From: Rhynchopus euleeides | Lineage: Eukaryota; Euglenozoa; Diplonemea; Diplonemida; Diplonemidae | Length of the DNA stretch: 64,000 nt | Assembly (NCBI GenBank): GCA_963210315.1 | Contig: OY723323.1 | Span: forward strand, 1-64,000 | Direction of reading: 5' to 3' | Part shown: positions 1 through 12,700 of the stretch, piece after piece | How positions within the stretch are numbered: the stretch's first letter is position 1 | Layout of the letters: the number at the start of each line of letters is the position of its first letter | The notes under the pieces: generated by a model | What the model was told of the DNA's origin: nothing | Databases searched by the model: none | Seen by the model: only the letters and a program-made list of their open reading frames with translations | Made by a program: the position numbers and the translations under genes

Positions 1-555
1 TACCTGCCTCACGGTGGCTGCCTTCCCTGAAATATCAGGGGCCCTGTTCGTGTTCAGCTCCAGGAAGTCTACTCCCTGAAATATCAGAGGCCAGGTACTG
101 ACGCTATGGCAGAGCGTTTCACAGCACTCTCCCCACCCCGTTCCCCTGTGCTGTGTTGAGTGACGTGTGTCGTGAGTGTTCTTTTCATTGATTTTCGATT
201 CGTGAGTCAATCCCTCCATGAGAGAAGAAGGGCTGGAATCGGATTCCAGTGCATTCGAATGCGAAGCCGTGGAGAAGCTTCCCTCTCCCCTTCCCCTTTC
301 CCCCAGCCCTGCCACCTCACAGTCTCGCCCCACACCGGCACAGTTTCGACACACAGGGCACCGACAGCAGCTGCCTGCCCTGGAGTAGAGGAGGCGGATA
401 CCCCGTTTTCGCTGTGACGAAAATTATTTTGCAACTGACACACATGACAGGTCCTGACCAGCCAAGGGTGTTAGGGGAAATACACCACCGCGAAGACAGA
501 TCCACGACACGAATGAATATGTTTTCTTCTTTTGTGCTCCGCCACTGACACCCCC
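1..555. other. Unassigned sequence
   Basis: No gene recognised. The motif CCCTGAAATATCAG occurs twice within the first 100 bases. Short ORFs on both strands show no recognisable domain. The segment ends at TTTTCTGTACTTCA, which copies part of the SL exon, so it may be the 3' part of another SL-associated insertion. Confidence 0.4.
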
Positions 556-642
556 ATTTTCTGTACTTCAGGCAAAGTTCTGCACCAACGATTTCTTGTA
601 AGCTACAGTTTCTGTACTTCATTGTTTCTGTACTTCATTGGT
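556..642 (+). pseudogene. Degenerate spliced-leader exon fragment
   Basis: Positions 583-624 reproduce the SL exon with a 2-base insertion (CTTGTAAGC instead of CTTAAGC). A 16-bp part of the exon (TTTCTGTACTTCATTG) is then repeated in tandem, followed by GT and unrelated GC-rich DNA. A further partial piece (TTTCTGTACTTCA) lies at 556-568. No SL intron, stem-loop or Sm site follows, so this is not a functional SL RNA gene. The fragmentary duplications resemble target-site duplications left by insertions into SL genes. It lies in inverted orientation relative to the SL exon at the other end of the retroelement region (15073-15111). Confidence 0.75.
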
Positions 643-1639
643 CGCGCACTGCGGCTGGTGTTGTGCGGGGGCTCCCTCCTCCACAGGAACATCCCGGGCC
701 ATCCCTCCCCCTCCTCCGGCCTGGGCTCTGCACACACCACCGACAAAGAGTCGGAACACAGCACCACCCGCACCCCTCCTGTTTAGACCTGTATTCGCCT
801 GCCCCTTTTCTCGTCCTCTAGAACCTGTTAATACTTCGGGATTGGGACAGGGCGGTTAGGTAGGTCGGGTGGTTCCTGCTTTAGATACTTATTCCAAACC
901 AAATAGAACTTCATTTTGATTAGAGTGTGAATTCGACCCCCTCCCCCCCCTCCACGATTCCTCCTCTCCGTCGCCACCCTTCCCCCATTTCCCTCGTCCC
1001 CAAAACCTCACCTCGGTGCTCCCCTCAAGATGCCTGCCGTGTTCTCACTGCCGCATGGGTGGGAACCATCGCCGAGTCGCGAACGCCCCAAGCCTAGGAG
1101 AGGCTGCCTGGGCCTGCATCGCTGGGTTGCGCGTCGACGGCGGAGGCGACAGCACTTAATCATCCAGGGGCAGGTCCTGAGAAGCGCCAGAGAGACCGAG
1201 AGCTGCACGTCGGGCAGGGGGAGCAGACGAACCACGGTATGGAGTGTCGCTTCACAGGTTGCCCCCTTCCGTCCCGCCCCCCCCACAGCCGGACCTGCCC
1301 CACTGGGCGCCGAGGCAATTGAGTGCGAGGGAGAGACAAGGCGGGAGACGCTGGCAGAACCACGAGGCCAGGGCGGCGGGTCGGGAAGTGAAGAGGAGCC
1401 GCCCCCCACCCCGCGGGTGATGGGTACGAGGGTGGCGGGTTCCCCCGCCCCTGGGGGGGAGGACACCACCCCCACCCCGGAGATTAGGGTTCAGCGGGGA
1501 AGGGGGTTGGGCTCCACCCCCTCCCCCCAATGGGCCCCCCACAAAATTCAGGAGGGTGGTGAGGAAGGGTTTTTAAATTTTGCCCGGCGGAAGATGGACT
1601 TCGCAGCCGACGAAGGAGCCACCGCCACCAGTCTGCTTC
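643..1639. other. GC-rich unassigned region
   Basis: No recognisable gene. Open frames exist on both strands, but they are long only because the DNA is GC-rich and low in stops. This could be the 5' part of a second, plus-oriented SL-inserted element, because it starts directly after an SL exon + GT junction. No domain supports that. Confidence 0.35.
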
Positions 1640-1950
1640 CCTCCGACGACGGCACCATCGACGCATGCACCTCAGACACCCGCATCTCTGACTACGGCAC
1701 CATCGACGCCCGCACCTCAGACGCGCGCTCCTCTGACTACGGCACCATCGACACAGACACCTCCGTCTACGACACCGTCGACGCATACACCTCAGATGCC
1801 CGCACCTCTGTCTACGACACCATCGACGCAGGCACCTGAGACGCCCGCACCTCTGACTACGGCACCATCGACGCCCACACCTCAGACGCGCGCTCCTCTG
1901 ACTACGGGACCATCGACGCAGGCACCTCAGACGCCCGCACCTCCTAGGGC
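1640..1950. repeat. Degenerate ~48-bp tandem repeats
   Basis: Repeated GACTACGGCACCATCGACGC and CACCTCAGACGC blocks alternate through the segment, with an interval of about 45-48 bp. It borders the 33-bp minisatellite. The repeats keep a frame open (DYGTIDARTSDAR-like), but there is no sign of a real protein. Confidence 0.7.
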
Positions 1951-1959
1951 CTCCTGGGT

Positions 1960-4900
1960 TTGCGGGTTTGCGGGTTTGCGGAAGATCTGAATGCGGGAAG
2001 CTCATGGTTTTGCCAAGATCTGAATGCAGGAAGCTCAGGGTTTTGCCAAGATCTGAATGCAGGAAGCTCACGGTTCTGCCAAGATCTGAATGCAGGCAGC
2101 TCATGGTTTTGCCAAGGTCTGAATGCAGGCAGCTCATGGTTTTGCCAAGATCTGAATGCAGGCAGCTCTTGGTTTTGCCAAGATCTGAATGCAGGAAGCT
2201 CAGGGTTTTGCCAAGATCTGAATGCAGGCAAACCCGCAAACCCGCAAACCCGTTTTCCGGGTTTGCGGGTTTGCAGGCAGCTCATGGTTTTGCCAAGATC
2301 TGAATGCAGGAAGCTCAGGGTTTTGCCAAGATCTGAATGCAGGAAGCTCAGGGTTTTGCCAAGATCTGAATGCAGGCAGCTCATGGTTTTGCCAAGATCT
2401 GAATGCAGGAAGCTCAGGGTTTTGCCAAGATCTGAATGCAGGCAGCTCATGGTTTTGCCAAGATCTGAATGCAGGACGCTCAGGGTTTTGCCAAGATCTG
2501 AATGCAGGAAGCTCAGGGTTTTGCCAAGATCTGAATGCAGGCAAACCCGCAAACCCGCAAACCCGTTTTCCGGGTTTGCGGGTTTGCAGGCAGCTCATGG
2601 TTTTGCCAAGATCTGAATGCAGGAAGCTCAGGGTTTTGCCAAGATCTGAATGCAGGAAGCTCAGGGTTTTGCCAAGATCTGAATGCAGGCAGCTCATGGT
2701 TTTGCCAAGATCTGAATGCAGGAAGCTCACGGTTTTGCCAAGATCTGAATGCAGGAAGCTCAGGGTTTTGCCAAGATCTGAATGCAGGAAGCTCAGGGTT
2801 TTGCCAAGATCTGAATGCAGGCAGCTCATGGTTTTGCCAAGATCTGAATGCAGGCAGCCAAGGGTTTTGCCAAGATCTGAATACAGGAAGCTCAGGGTTT
2901 TGCCAAGATCTGAATGCAGGCAGCTCAGGGTTTTGCCAAGATCTGAATGCAGGAAGCTCAGGGTTTTGCCAAGATCTGAATGCAGGAAGCTCAGGGTTTT
3001 GCCAAGATCTGAATGCAGGAAGCTCAGGGTTTTGCCAAGATCTGAATGCAGGAAGCTCAGGGTTTTGCCAAGATCTGAATGCAGGCAGCTCATGGTTTTG
3101 CCAAAATCTGAATGCAGGAAGCTCAGGGTTTTGCCAAGATCTGAATGCAGGCAGCTCAGGGTTTTGCCAAGATCTGAATGCAGGAAGCTCATGGTTTTGC
3201 CAAGATCTGAATGCAGGAAGCTCAGGGTTTTGCCAAGATCTGAATGCAGGAAGCTCAGGGTTTTGCCAAGATCTGAATGCAGGAAGCTCATGGTTTTGCC
3301 AAGATCTGAATGCAGGCAGCTCAGGGTTTTGCCAAGATCTGAATGCAGGCAGCTCAGGGTTTTGCCAAGATCTGAATGCAGGAAGCTCAGGGCTTTGCCA
3401 AGATCTGAATGCAGGCAGCTCAGGGTTTTGCCAAGATCTGAATGCCGGAAGCTCACGGTTTTGCCAAGATCTGAATGCAGGCAGCTCAGGGTTTTGCCAA
3501 GATCTGAATGCAGGAAGCTCAGGGTTTTGCCAAGATCTGAATGCAGGCAGCTCAGGGTTTTGCCAAGATCTGAATGCAGGAAGCTCAGGGTTTTGCCAAG
3601 ATCTGAATGCAGGAAGCTCAGGGTTTTGCCAAGATCTGAATGCAGGAAGCTCATGGTTTTGCCAAGATCTGAATGCAGGAAGCTCAGGGTTTTGCCAAGA
3701 TCTGAATGCAGGAAGCTCAGGGTTTTGCCAAGATCTGAATGCAGGAAGCTCAGGGTTTTGCCAAGATCTGAATGCAGGAAGCTCATGGTTTTGCCAAGAT
3801 CTGAATGCAGGCAGCTCATGGTTTTGCCAAGATCTGAATGCAGGCAGCTCATGGTTTTGCCAAGATCTGAATGCAGGCAGCTCATGGTTTTGCCAAGATC
3901 TGAATGCAGGCAGCTCAGGGTTTTGCCAAGATCTGAATGCCGGAAGCTCACGGTTTTGCCAAGATCTGAATGCAGGCAGCTGAGGGTTTTGCCAAGATCT
4001 GAATGCAGGAAGCTCAGGGTTTTGCCAAGATGTGAATGCAGGCAGCTCATGGTTTTGCCAAGATCTGAATGCAGGCAGCTCATGGTTTTGCCAAGATCTG
4101 AATGCAGGAAGCTCACGGTTTTGCCAAGATGTGAATGCAGGCAGCTCAGGGTTTTGCCAAGATCTGAATGCAGGCAGCTCATGGTTTTGCCAAGATCTGA
4201 ATGCCGGAAGCTCACGGTTTTGCCAAGATCTGAATGCAGGCAGCTCAGGGTTTTGCCAACATCTGAATGCAGGAAGCTCAGGGTTTTGCCAAGATCTGAA
4301 TGCAGGCAGCTCATGGTTTTGCCAAGATCTGAATGCAGGCAGCTCATGGTTTTGCCAAGATCTGAATGCAGGAAGCTCAGGGTCTTGCCAAGATCTGAAT
4401 GCAGGCAGCTCAGGGTTTTGCCAAGATCTGAATGCAGGCAGCTCATGGTTTTGCCAAGATCTGAATGCAGGAAGCTCAGGGTTTTGCCAAGATCTGAATG
4501 CAGGCAGCTCAGGGTTTTGCCAAGATCTGAATGCAGGAAGCTCAGGGTTTTGCCAAGATCTGAATGCAGGCAGCTCAGGGTTTTGCCAAGATCTGAATGC
4601 AGGAAGCTCAGGGTTTTGCCAAGATCTGAATGCAGGAAGCTCAGGGTTTTGCCAAGATCTGAATGCAGGAAGCTCAGGGTTTTGCCAAGATCTGAATGCA
4701 GGAAGCTCAGGGTTTTGCCAAGATCTGAATGCAGGAAGCTCAGGGTTTTGCGAAGATCTGAATGCAGGAAGCTCAGGGTTTTGCCAAGATCTGAATGCAG
4801 GCAGCTCATGGCTTTGCCAACATCTGAATGCAGGAAGCTCAGGGTTTTGCCAAGATCCGAATGCAGGCAGCTCATGGCTTTGCCAACATCTGAATGCAGG

Positions 4901-6043
4901 AAGCTCAGGGTTTTGCCAAGATCTGAATGCAGGCAGCTCATGGTTTTGCCAAGATCTGAATGCAGGCAGCTCATGGTTTTGCCAAGAAGCTCAGGGATTT
5001 GAGGCCCCCCGCCCCCAGGTTCCCTGCCCACCTGGACGGACCCAAGTGCCTCACACCGGTTCTCTCCCCACCCGGTGGTCCACCTGACGGGCAAGCCGCA
5101 AAAAAGAGGAAGCTCAGGGTTTTGCCAAGATCTGAATGCAGGAAGCTCAGGGTTTTGCCAAGATCTGAATGCAGGAAGCTCAGGGTTTTGCCAAGATCTG
5201 AATGCAGGCAGCTCAGGGTTTTGCCAAGATCTGAATGCAGGAAGCTCAGGGTTTTGCCAAGATCTGAATGCAGGAAGCTCAGGGTTTTGCCAAGATCTGA
5301 ATGCAGGAAGCTCATGGTTTTGCCAAGATCTGAATGCAGGAAGCTCAGGGTTTTGCCAAGATCTGAATGCAGGAAGCTCAGGGTTTTGCCAAGATCTGAA
5401 TGCAGGAAGCTCAGGGTTTTGCCAAGATCTGAATGCAGGAAGCTCATGGTTTTGCCAAGATCTGAATGCAGGCAGCTCATGGTTTTGCCAAGATCTGAAT
5501 GCAGGCAGCTCATGGTTTTGCCAAGATCTGAATGCAGGCAGCTCATGGTTTTGCCAAGATCTGAATGCAGGCAGCTCAGGGTTTTGCCAAGATCTGAATG
5601 CCGGAAGCTCACGGTTTTGCCAAGATCTGAATGCAGGCAGCTGAGGGTTTTGCCAAGATCTGAATGCAGGAAGCTCAGGGTTTTGCCAAGATGTGAATGC
5701 AGGCAGCTCATGGTTTTGCCAAGATCTGAATGCAGGCAGCTCATGGTTTTGCCAAGATCTGAATGCAGGAAGCTCACGGTTTTGCCAAGATGTGAATGCA
5801 GGCAGCTCAGGGTTTTGCCAAGATCTGAATGCAGGCAGCTCATGGTTTTGCCAAGATCTGAATGCCGGAAGCTCACGGTTTTGCCAAGATCTGAATGCAG
5901 GCAGCTCAGGGTTTTGCCAACATCTGAATGCAGGAAGCTCAGGGTTTTGCCAAGATCTGAATGCAGGCAGCTCATGGTTTTGCCAAGATCTGAATGCAGG
6001 CAGCTCATGGTTTTGCCAAGATCTGAATGCAGGAAGCTCAGTT
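1960..6043. repeat. 33-bp minisatellite (VNTR), about 120 copies
   Basis: The unit is AAGCTCAGGG TTTTGCCAAG ATCTGAATGC AGG with two common variants (GGAAGCTCAGGG and GGCAGCTCATGG). Because 33 is a multiple of three, several frames stay open on both strands and yield artefactual ORFs of up to 964 codons. Interruptions include palindromic blocks at 2226-2276 and 2538-2590 (GCAAACCCG arms around TTTT) and about 110 bp of unique sequence at 4990-5108. The block 5102-6040 repeats 3441-4379 with the same variant order, including the rare GCAGCTGAGGG unit, so it is a segmental duplication of about 940 bp. It may be part of the adjacent retroelement's downstream region; no boundary can be fixed. Confidence 0.95.
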
Positions 6044-6794
6044 TTTTCTCTCTCATGCGCTCTCTGGGCACAATGGCCTGTGTCTCATCCCATCCACCAC
6101 CAAACCTCCCAGGCACAACGAGACAAGGTCTTGACACACATCCTCACTTCCCCAGACCCCGACCGCCCTCTTCCATCCCATGACCCAGTCCGAAGGCAAA
6201 TAAGCGTGAAAGGTAATGCAGAAGGACAAGAATAGCAGTGACGGTGGATCCAGGGAGCCAAATTTCCTGGATTACTGGTGCCATGGTGCTCATGGGGGCC
6301 AAAACCAGGGCGATCTCCTGTAGGGCTGGCACTTTGACGAGGCTCCCTGGGTCCGCCTATCGGGGGCGCCAAAACGGGCAACGACGGGGGTAAAAAGGGA
6401 TGAGGCGGGAGGGCACCTGGAGGGGGGACCCGTGACCTGGCAGAGAAGGTAACGAAACGCGGGGCAGAGGGGCATGCAGTGACGGCGGTGGGTCCTGTGA
6501 GTTGGGATGCCTATTCCCTGGTGCTGTGGTGCTCACAGGGCCGGGGACAGGGGGTCTCGTTGAGGGACAACACTGAACTGACTCGTCGGGCCGACCGTGC
6601 CTGCCGCGAGGGGGAGCTGGGGGGGGAGGGGGGGGGGGGGGACGGAGAAGGGGGTATTCACAGCACCTGTGTGTGCTCTACTGCACAAAGGCATCTGGTC
6701 TAGGGGGGGGGATCTACCTCTACTCAAAACTCTACTCTATACTCTACGTAGTCGAGCGGGGACCTGCTCCTTGCAGGTTCGACCACTCTGGCCC
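6044..6794. other. Region downstream of retroelement ORF
   Basis: No gene seen. An imperfect direct repeat of about 65 bp (GCAGTGACGG...GGTGCTCA) occurs at 6235-6300 and 6476-6540. It probably belongs to the 3' untranslated part of the minus-strand retroelement. No poly(A) tail or SL-target 3' junction could be identified, so the 3' end of the element is unresolved. Confidence 0.4.
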
Positions 6795-9700
6795 TCACTG
6801 GGTGGCGGCGCCTGTCGCGCGCGGCGCGGCGCGGCGTGATCCCTGGGACGCTGTCCCCGCTGTCGCGCGACGCATGCCCGCTGCGGTGTACATCCTCGAG
6901 TTGAGGTTATTGTACAGCCTCTGCTCCTCTCTGTCTTGGAGGCGGACCTTGCAACGCCACGCATGCAGGGCTCGCCTCGCGGACTTGAACTCCTCCTCCG
7001 GGGAGCCAGGCTCTGGGGTGAACAGGGCGTCCCATTCAGCCACCGTCTTGGGGACGTCGGCGTCGTCAGCTGGGGTGCCTTTGTCGGCAGCCGTCGCGCT
7101 GCGCTTCCTGTCCGGGGGAGAGGCTGACACGTCACGGTCGGCCTTCCGCTTGCCTGTGTGCTGCGACGCTGAGGGGGCTGGTGCGTTCTCGCTGGTGGAG
7201 CCGCCCTGCTGCGCGTCGGAGGTGGAGTCGGTGGAGGAGGTGGAGGAGGTGGAGGGCTGAGCGGTCGCGTTCGACGAGGGGGCTGGTGCTGTAGAAGCAG
7301 AGGGAGAGCCGCCCGAGGTCGTGTGTGCGTTACCGTCCGTCGCAGCCCCGTCGCCTCCTCGGTCCGGCGGACGGGTACATGTCTCTCCGTCCGACACACA
7401 GCCCGTGCACGCTAGGCGATTGCAGCCTATGCATTCCCAGTGGGGCGTTCGGGTGTCAAACGGCTGCTCACATCTGACACACAGCACCGACAGTTCGGCT
7501 GTCCCCCCGTCTACTCGGACCATGTGGAGGCCAGCCTCTGCGCCTCGGCAGCCGGTGGAGACGAGGGGTACGGCCGGTGCGAGGCGGAGCACGAAGGACC
7601 GCACCTGCTCCGAGATGTGGAGTGGGCTGTAGTGCGATGTCTTGAACTTGACACCCGCGACAGGCCCGTACGGCTTCCTCAGGGGGCGGTATATCCGCGG
7701 TGCAGTGTCATCAGCGAGCACGACGATCGGGGAGCCCGTCGCCCGCGCGGCCCCCTGCAGCGTCAGCTCGTCGGCCCACGACGCAACGTTCATGCTGCCG
7801 GACTCGCACATCTGCCGCGCCCACTCCTCGTAGGAGGGCTCCGCCCTGCTCCTCAGGTCAGCGTGGTCGCCGACCACCTTCACGACGTACTGCCGCAGGC
7901 CGTCTGCAGTCGCGCCGGCCTCGCCGAGGAGGGACGTGAGGGCGTCGAAGAAGCAGTTCCCGGGGGTGAACCGGAAGTCCTGCACGTCCGGCATCTCCAG
8001 CACGCTCTGCTGCTTCGCGGTGGTGACTCCCGGAAGCGCGTGCTCCCTCGCGGTCAGCCACCGGGTCAGGACATCGTCCGCCGGCTCGGGGGCCGGCCCC
8101 GGGGGCGGCGGCGGGGGACCGGCGTCCTCGCTGTCGGTGCTGTCCTCGTCGTCATCCATCACCTCCTCCTGCACCACCGTCGTCGGCTCCGTGCGCCCGC
8201 ACTGGCAGGGGTCCGTGACGTGCTCGAAACAGTCAGGGCAGCTGGCTCTGAGGCAGTGTACACACCTGCCGTGGGTGTCCTGCGTGGAGAAGTCCGCTTC
8301 GCAGAACTGGCAGAACTCCGTCACGTCCTGCTCCCCCTCCGCCCGCTCAGTTCGCAGCCGCGGGCCCGCGCGTACGGTAGGCCGGGGCCCAGTCGTGCTC
8401 CCGCCCACCAACTCCTGCACGTCCGCCGGCAGGGTGAGCGCCTGGAAGCGGTCGCCTACTCCCCCGAGGGCGACCGCGGTGGCGATCGGCTTGCACCCGG
8501 GGTCGCACACTGTCGGCGCGCGGTAGTCGCGGAAGACGATGATGTGCCTCCGCAGCACGCACGCCGCCCCGCGAATGAGCACGTCGTCGGCCCACGTCGC
8601 TTCGTCTTCCCTCTCGAAAGCGGACATGCGGCTGGCCCACGCCGCTGGGTCTGCCAGGAGCCCCGACAGTTCGGGGGAGGATCGTACCCGGGCGACGGCC
8701 TGTCTGCGGAGTGGCCCTGCCTCCATCGGGGTCCCTGACGAGGCGAAGCCGTCCGCGAGGGCCACCAGCGCATCCGTGGGCACCCCCCCCGCGCCACCTC
8801 CCCCCAGCTGCTGCACCTGGAACACCGCCGGCAGGAGGTTCCCCAAGCCCCCCATCAGCGAGGTGAAGGACACCCCTACACCGTTGTGGGCAGACCGCCA
8901 TTCACGCACCAGGTCTTCCGGCGTCGGCGGCTCGCGGTCTACGGGTTTCTGGGCGGGACGCAGGGGCTCGTCTGAGGGAGGGGGCACCGCCTGGTGGCCT
9001 TGTCCCTCCGCGTCGTCCGGGTCGGTGTCTTCGAATGCAGCACCCTGGCCGACCTGGTCCGGCTCGAACCTGACGAAGTGGTCGGGGTCCAGGGGTGGGG
9101 CGGCCTCCACCTCGACTCTGTCGCGGGCCAGCGACCGGCAAGCCTTCGTAAGCTCCCCGCACTCGAGCAGGGTGGCGCCCAGGGTGTTGTTGAAGGCGGA
9201 GTTCACCCTGCACGCGTACTCCTGCGTCAGCTGCACTCGGCTCGCTCCTGTCCGCTCCGCCGCAAGGCGCCCGAGCTTCGAGAAGACGGAGTGTGCCGAG
9301 GGGGCGAGGCCGCCGAACAACTCCATGGCGTAGGGGGCGAACACGAGGCCTCGCGCCGCACACGCGTCCCGGTACTGCCGGTTCTTCGTCGCCTCGCCCT
9401 GGGCTGCCGCCGCTCCCGTGAAACGGGCTGCCGCCTGCACGTAAGAAGCGGCCACGGGGTTCTTGACGGTGATGTCAATGACTCGTGGCCAGATCCTCCT
9501 AGTCACGAGGTCGCCCGGGCGCTGCCCATCCTGCAGGAGATGCAGAGACTCCATCTCGGGGTTCGTGCCCGCCTCCTGTGCCAGGGCGAACAGGGCGTCC
9601 CGGGTGGCGTCGTGTCTGCGGGTTAAAGCCCCGCCCTGGTTGCAGTCGAAGGCGTGGGTTCCCATCTCGTCCAGTTCCCTGCCGCACTTCTCGCAGACGG

Positions 9701-12700
9701 TATCCGGCTCGAAGAGGGGAATGCCAAGGCGGGCGCGTGACACGGCGATCATCTGGCGACCCTCGATGCGGCTGTTCTCCGAGAGCTTCCCCCCGAGGAA
9801 AGCGCCGGCGTGGGGCAGCGACAGCGATCGCAGGCGGGCTCTGTCGTGGGCGTCGGACTCTTCGAACAGCTCGCGGTACTGGCGGCTGACGATCGCGCGG
9901 GAGAGTTCCCTCTGCTCGACATCCCCCACGGGGGCTTGCGTGGGGTCGCGCCGTTCGTCCTCGTCCACAGCGTTGTTGTGAGCGAGGCAGGTGGTCTCCC
10001 ATCCCTCCTCATCCCACGTGAAGTTGGGGTCGAGCTCCCGGCACAAGGAGTGGCCGTTCGCCGTGGACGCCAGGGCGGCTGCATGCCAGTGTTCGGCGGC
10101 GCGTCGAATCCCCAGGCCCCCGAGCCTCACCGGCATGGTGGCCTGCCGCATGACTGATTCCGGCAGCACGTCGTCCTCGAGGGCGAGGATCCGGGCGAGG
10201 CACTTCTCCACGGAGGCGTCGCTCTTCCGGAGGTACTCCGTAACCCCCTTGTGTCCCATAGCCCTCATGTAAAACACGAGGCGGGCGAACCCCTCGCAGT
10301 GGCGGAGAAGGGCGAGGCCGACCTGCTTGTCCTGAAGCTTGGCCAAGGCGTCGAGGTACGGCTGGAACTCCAAGAGCTTCTTGTCCATGTAGCTCTCGCA
10401 GAAGGCTGCCGACCCGATCGGTGCGCCGAGGAGGGTGAAGTTGCGGCCCGCCCTGTACACGATGCCCACCTTGTCCTCGTCCTCGGGGAGCCGTAGGGAA
10501 AAGCCCTCCTCTTCGAGGGCCTCGAGGGACTGCTCGCAGAGGTCGATCAGCTCGCACTTGCTGAGTTTAACCTCCAGCCCCCTCTCCGTGCTGGCCTGGA
10601 TGACGTAGTCGAGGGCGGCTCTGACGGCGCACGCTGGGCCCATGATCACCCCGTCGTCGAGGTAGAACAGCGACCCGTCGAGGTCCGTGCGCTTCTTCAG
10701 CTCCTCCGCAATCTCCTTTATCCCCAATGAGAAGAGGAGGGGCCCGAGGGGGTCGCCTTGCTGCACCCCACACGATGAAGACACCACCCCTTCGCCGTAG
10801 GTGAGGGTGGAGGGGGAGTCGTAACACCACGCGACGAAGGGCAGCAGGCCGGGGATGTGCCTCTCGACGACCTTGAGGAAGGTCCCGCGGTCGATCGAGT
10901 TGAACGCGTTGGCGTAGTCGATCTTGAGGATCACGGCGTCCTCCTTTTCCCTCGAGCGCTCCGCGTACTGCGCCACTACTGACGCCGCGGCCTCCAGCCC
11001 CCTCTGCACAGCTACCCCAACTTGGCGACCCCGCATGAGGATGCGCCGCGCGTCCCCCTTATGACGCGTCGAGAGGAGTTTTGCGGCGAGGCGTCGGAGC
11101 GTCTCTCCGCAGGCAATGGGCCGAACGTCCTCGTCACCCTTCACCAGGGCCGAAAGCTTCGCGCCCCCGAGCACAGGCATCACCTCCTGGGGCACGGCAC
11201 CCTTGACCATCCGGTTAATGACCTGGGTGAGCATGGCCGTCGGCTTGGCTCCCAGCGCATCCTTGCACTCCAGGGCTTGGCGGACGTGGTCTGGACGCAA
11301 ACCCATCTGCCCGCCCGACGACCCGTTGGGGAAGGACTTCACCGCTCGGAAGACGTCAGCCGGCGTGAACGCCTTGCACTTCTCCGCGGGCACGGTCCGC
11401 TCCAGGTGGACCGCTCCACCCTCCGGGTGTTTGCCCTGCAGCTTCTTCAGGGTCTCCGTCGTGCTGGGGGCGACTTTGGCCGGGACGAGGTGCTTGTGGG
11501 CTGCTGAGACCCGGTTCTGCCGCGCCAGTTGACCGACCCGCCGCTCCCATCTCTCCTCATCGGACAAGCGCGGCGGTGCGCTCCCGCGGGACCCCGTGCC
11601 CCCCTGGCGCTTGCTGGCCTCGCGGGCCTCCTCCCAGAGCGTGGCGTACTCGCCCCTCTTCCACCGGTCGAAAACCTTCTGGCGCTCGCGGAGGGTGACC
11701 TTGCTCTTCGCTCCCCCCATCCTCGCCGAGCGGAGGAGGACGAGCGGGGCCATGAGGAGGATGGTCCACGCTGCGACGGAGTTGCGTGCGGCGGTCTCCC
11801 GTGCGGCCTCGCTGAGGGCCGCGGTCCATGCCTTGACGAGCGGTTTTGGCACCTTTTCCCAGACCCGGATGTTGTGCCGGCGGAGTTCCTCGACGGAGGG
11901 GAGTTCCCCAGCCGGGATGTCCGCCCCCACGGCCTGTGCCTCCGGCTCGGGCTCGAGGTCTTTGCGGCAGGCGGTGCAGGACTGGTGGTCTCCAAGCGTG
12001 ATCACCTTATCGCACTTGAGGCACTGGGCGAATTTGAGGGCCCGGAGCGTCCCCCTGCTCAAGACGTCCCCCTTCTCGAGGTGTCGGTTGAGGTGATCCT
12101 TCATCGACGTCGGCAGGATGGGGATGCCCGCCTGCATGAGGGACGTCCTGCAGGAGTCGTGCGGGCAGTACAGCCTGGCAGTGGAGCGCTCGACCAGCTT
12201 TGACCCCACGTCGAGCTCCTCCTGCCCCTCAGCAGTCTGCAGCTCCGCCATCCTCGCGTTGGACCGCGTGAGGAAGGCCGGCTCGGCTCTGTTGACCAGC
12301 CCGTGCAGCTCGGCCCGCGGGATGCTGACACCCTCGAAATGCTGCCCCGTCAGGGCTATCACCCTGGTCTTCTGCAGAAGCTCCTTGTCGGGCACCTTCG
12401 CTGGGCGGATGGAGACGATGGGGTGCTCGCCGCCCTGGACCACGACGATGTGAATGCTCCACACCCTGGCCGCGAGTTGCAGCGCGAGGTGATCCATCCA
12501 GCTGCTGGGCCTGGCGAGGTTGGCTGCATAGGCGAGGTGTTGGGCCTTGTCTCCGCCGAAAAGGTCTGTGAGTGCCTGCAACTTCTTCGCAGCCTCCGAG
12601 AGGTCCTGGCGCCTGAGTGCGATGTCTGCTGCGGGGACCCCGATGGCGAAGAAACCGCAGTCGCCCTGCGCCGCGTTGGGCACGCGGGTCGCCCCGAAAT

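Noticed and set aside
1030-1839. 269-codon plus-strand ORF
   Set aside because: Half is tandem repeat and the rest Arg/Pro/Gly-rich; no start context or domain.
2200-5094. 964-codon minus-strand and 926-codon plus-strand ORFs
   Set aside because: Both come from the 33-bp minisatellite, whose period keeps frames open on both strands; no protein domain.
6740-6795. GGTTCGACC motif suggesting a tRNA gene
   Set aside because: No cloverleaf can be drawn around it; it lies just downstream of the retroelement ORF.
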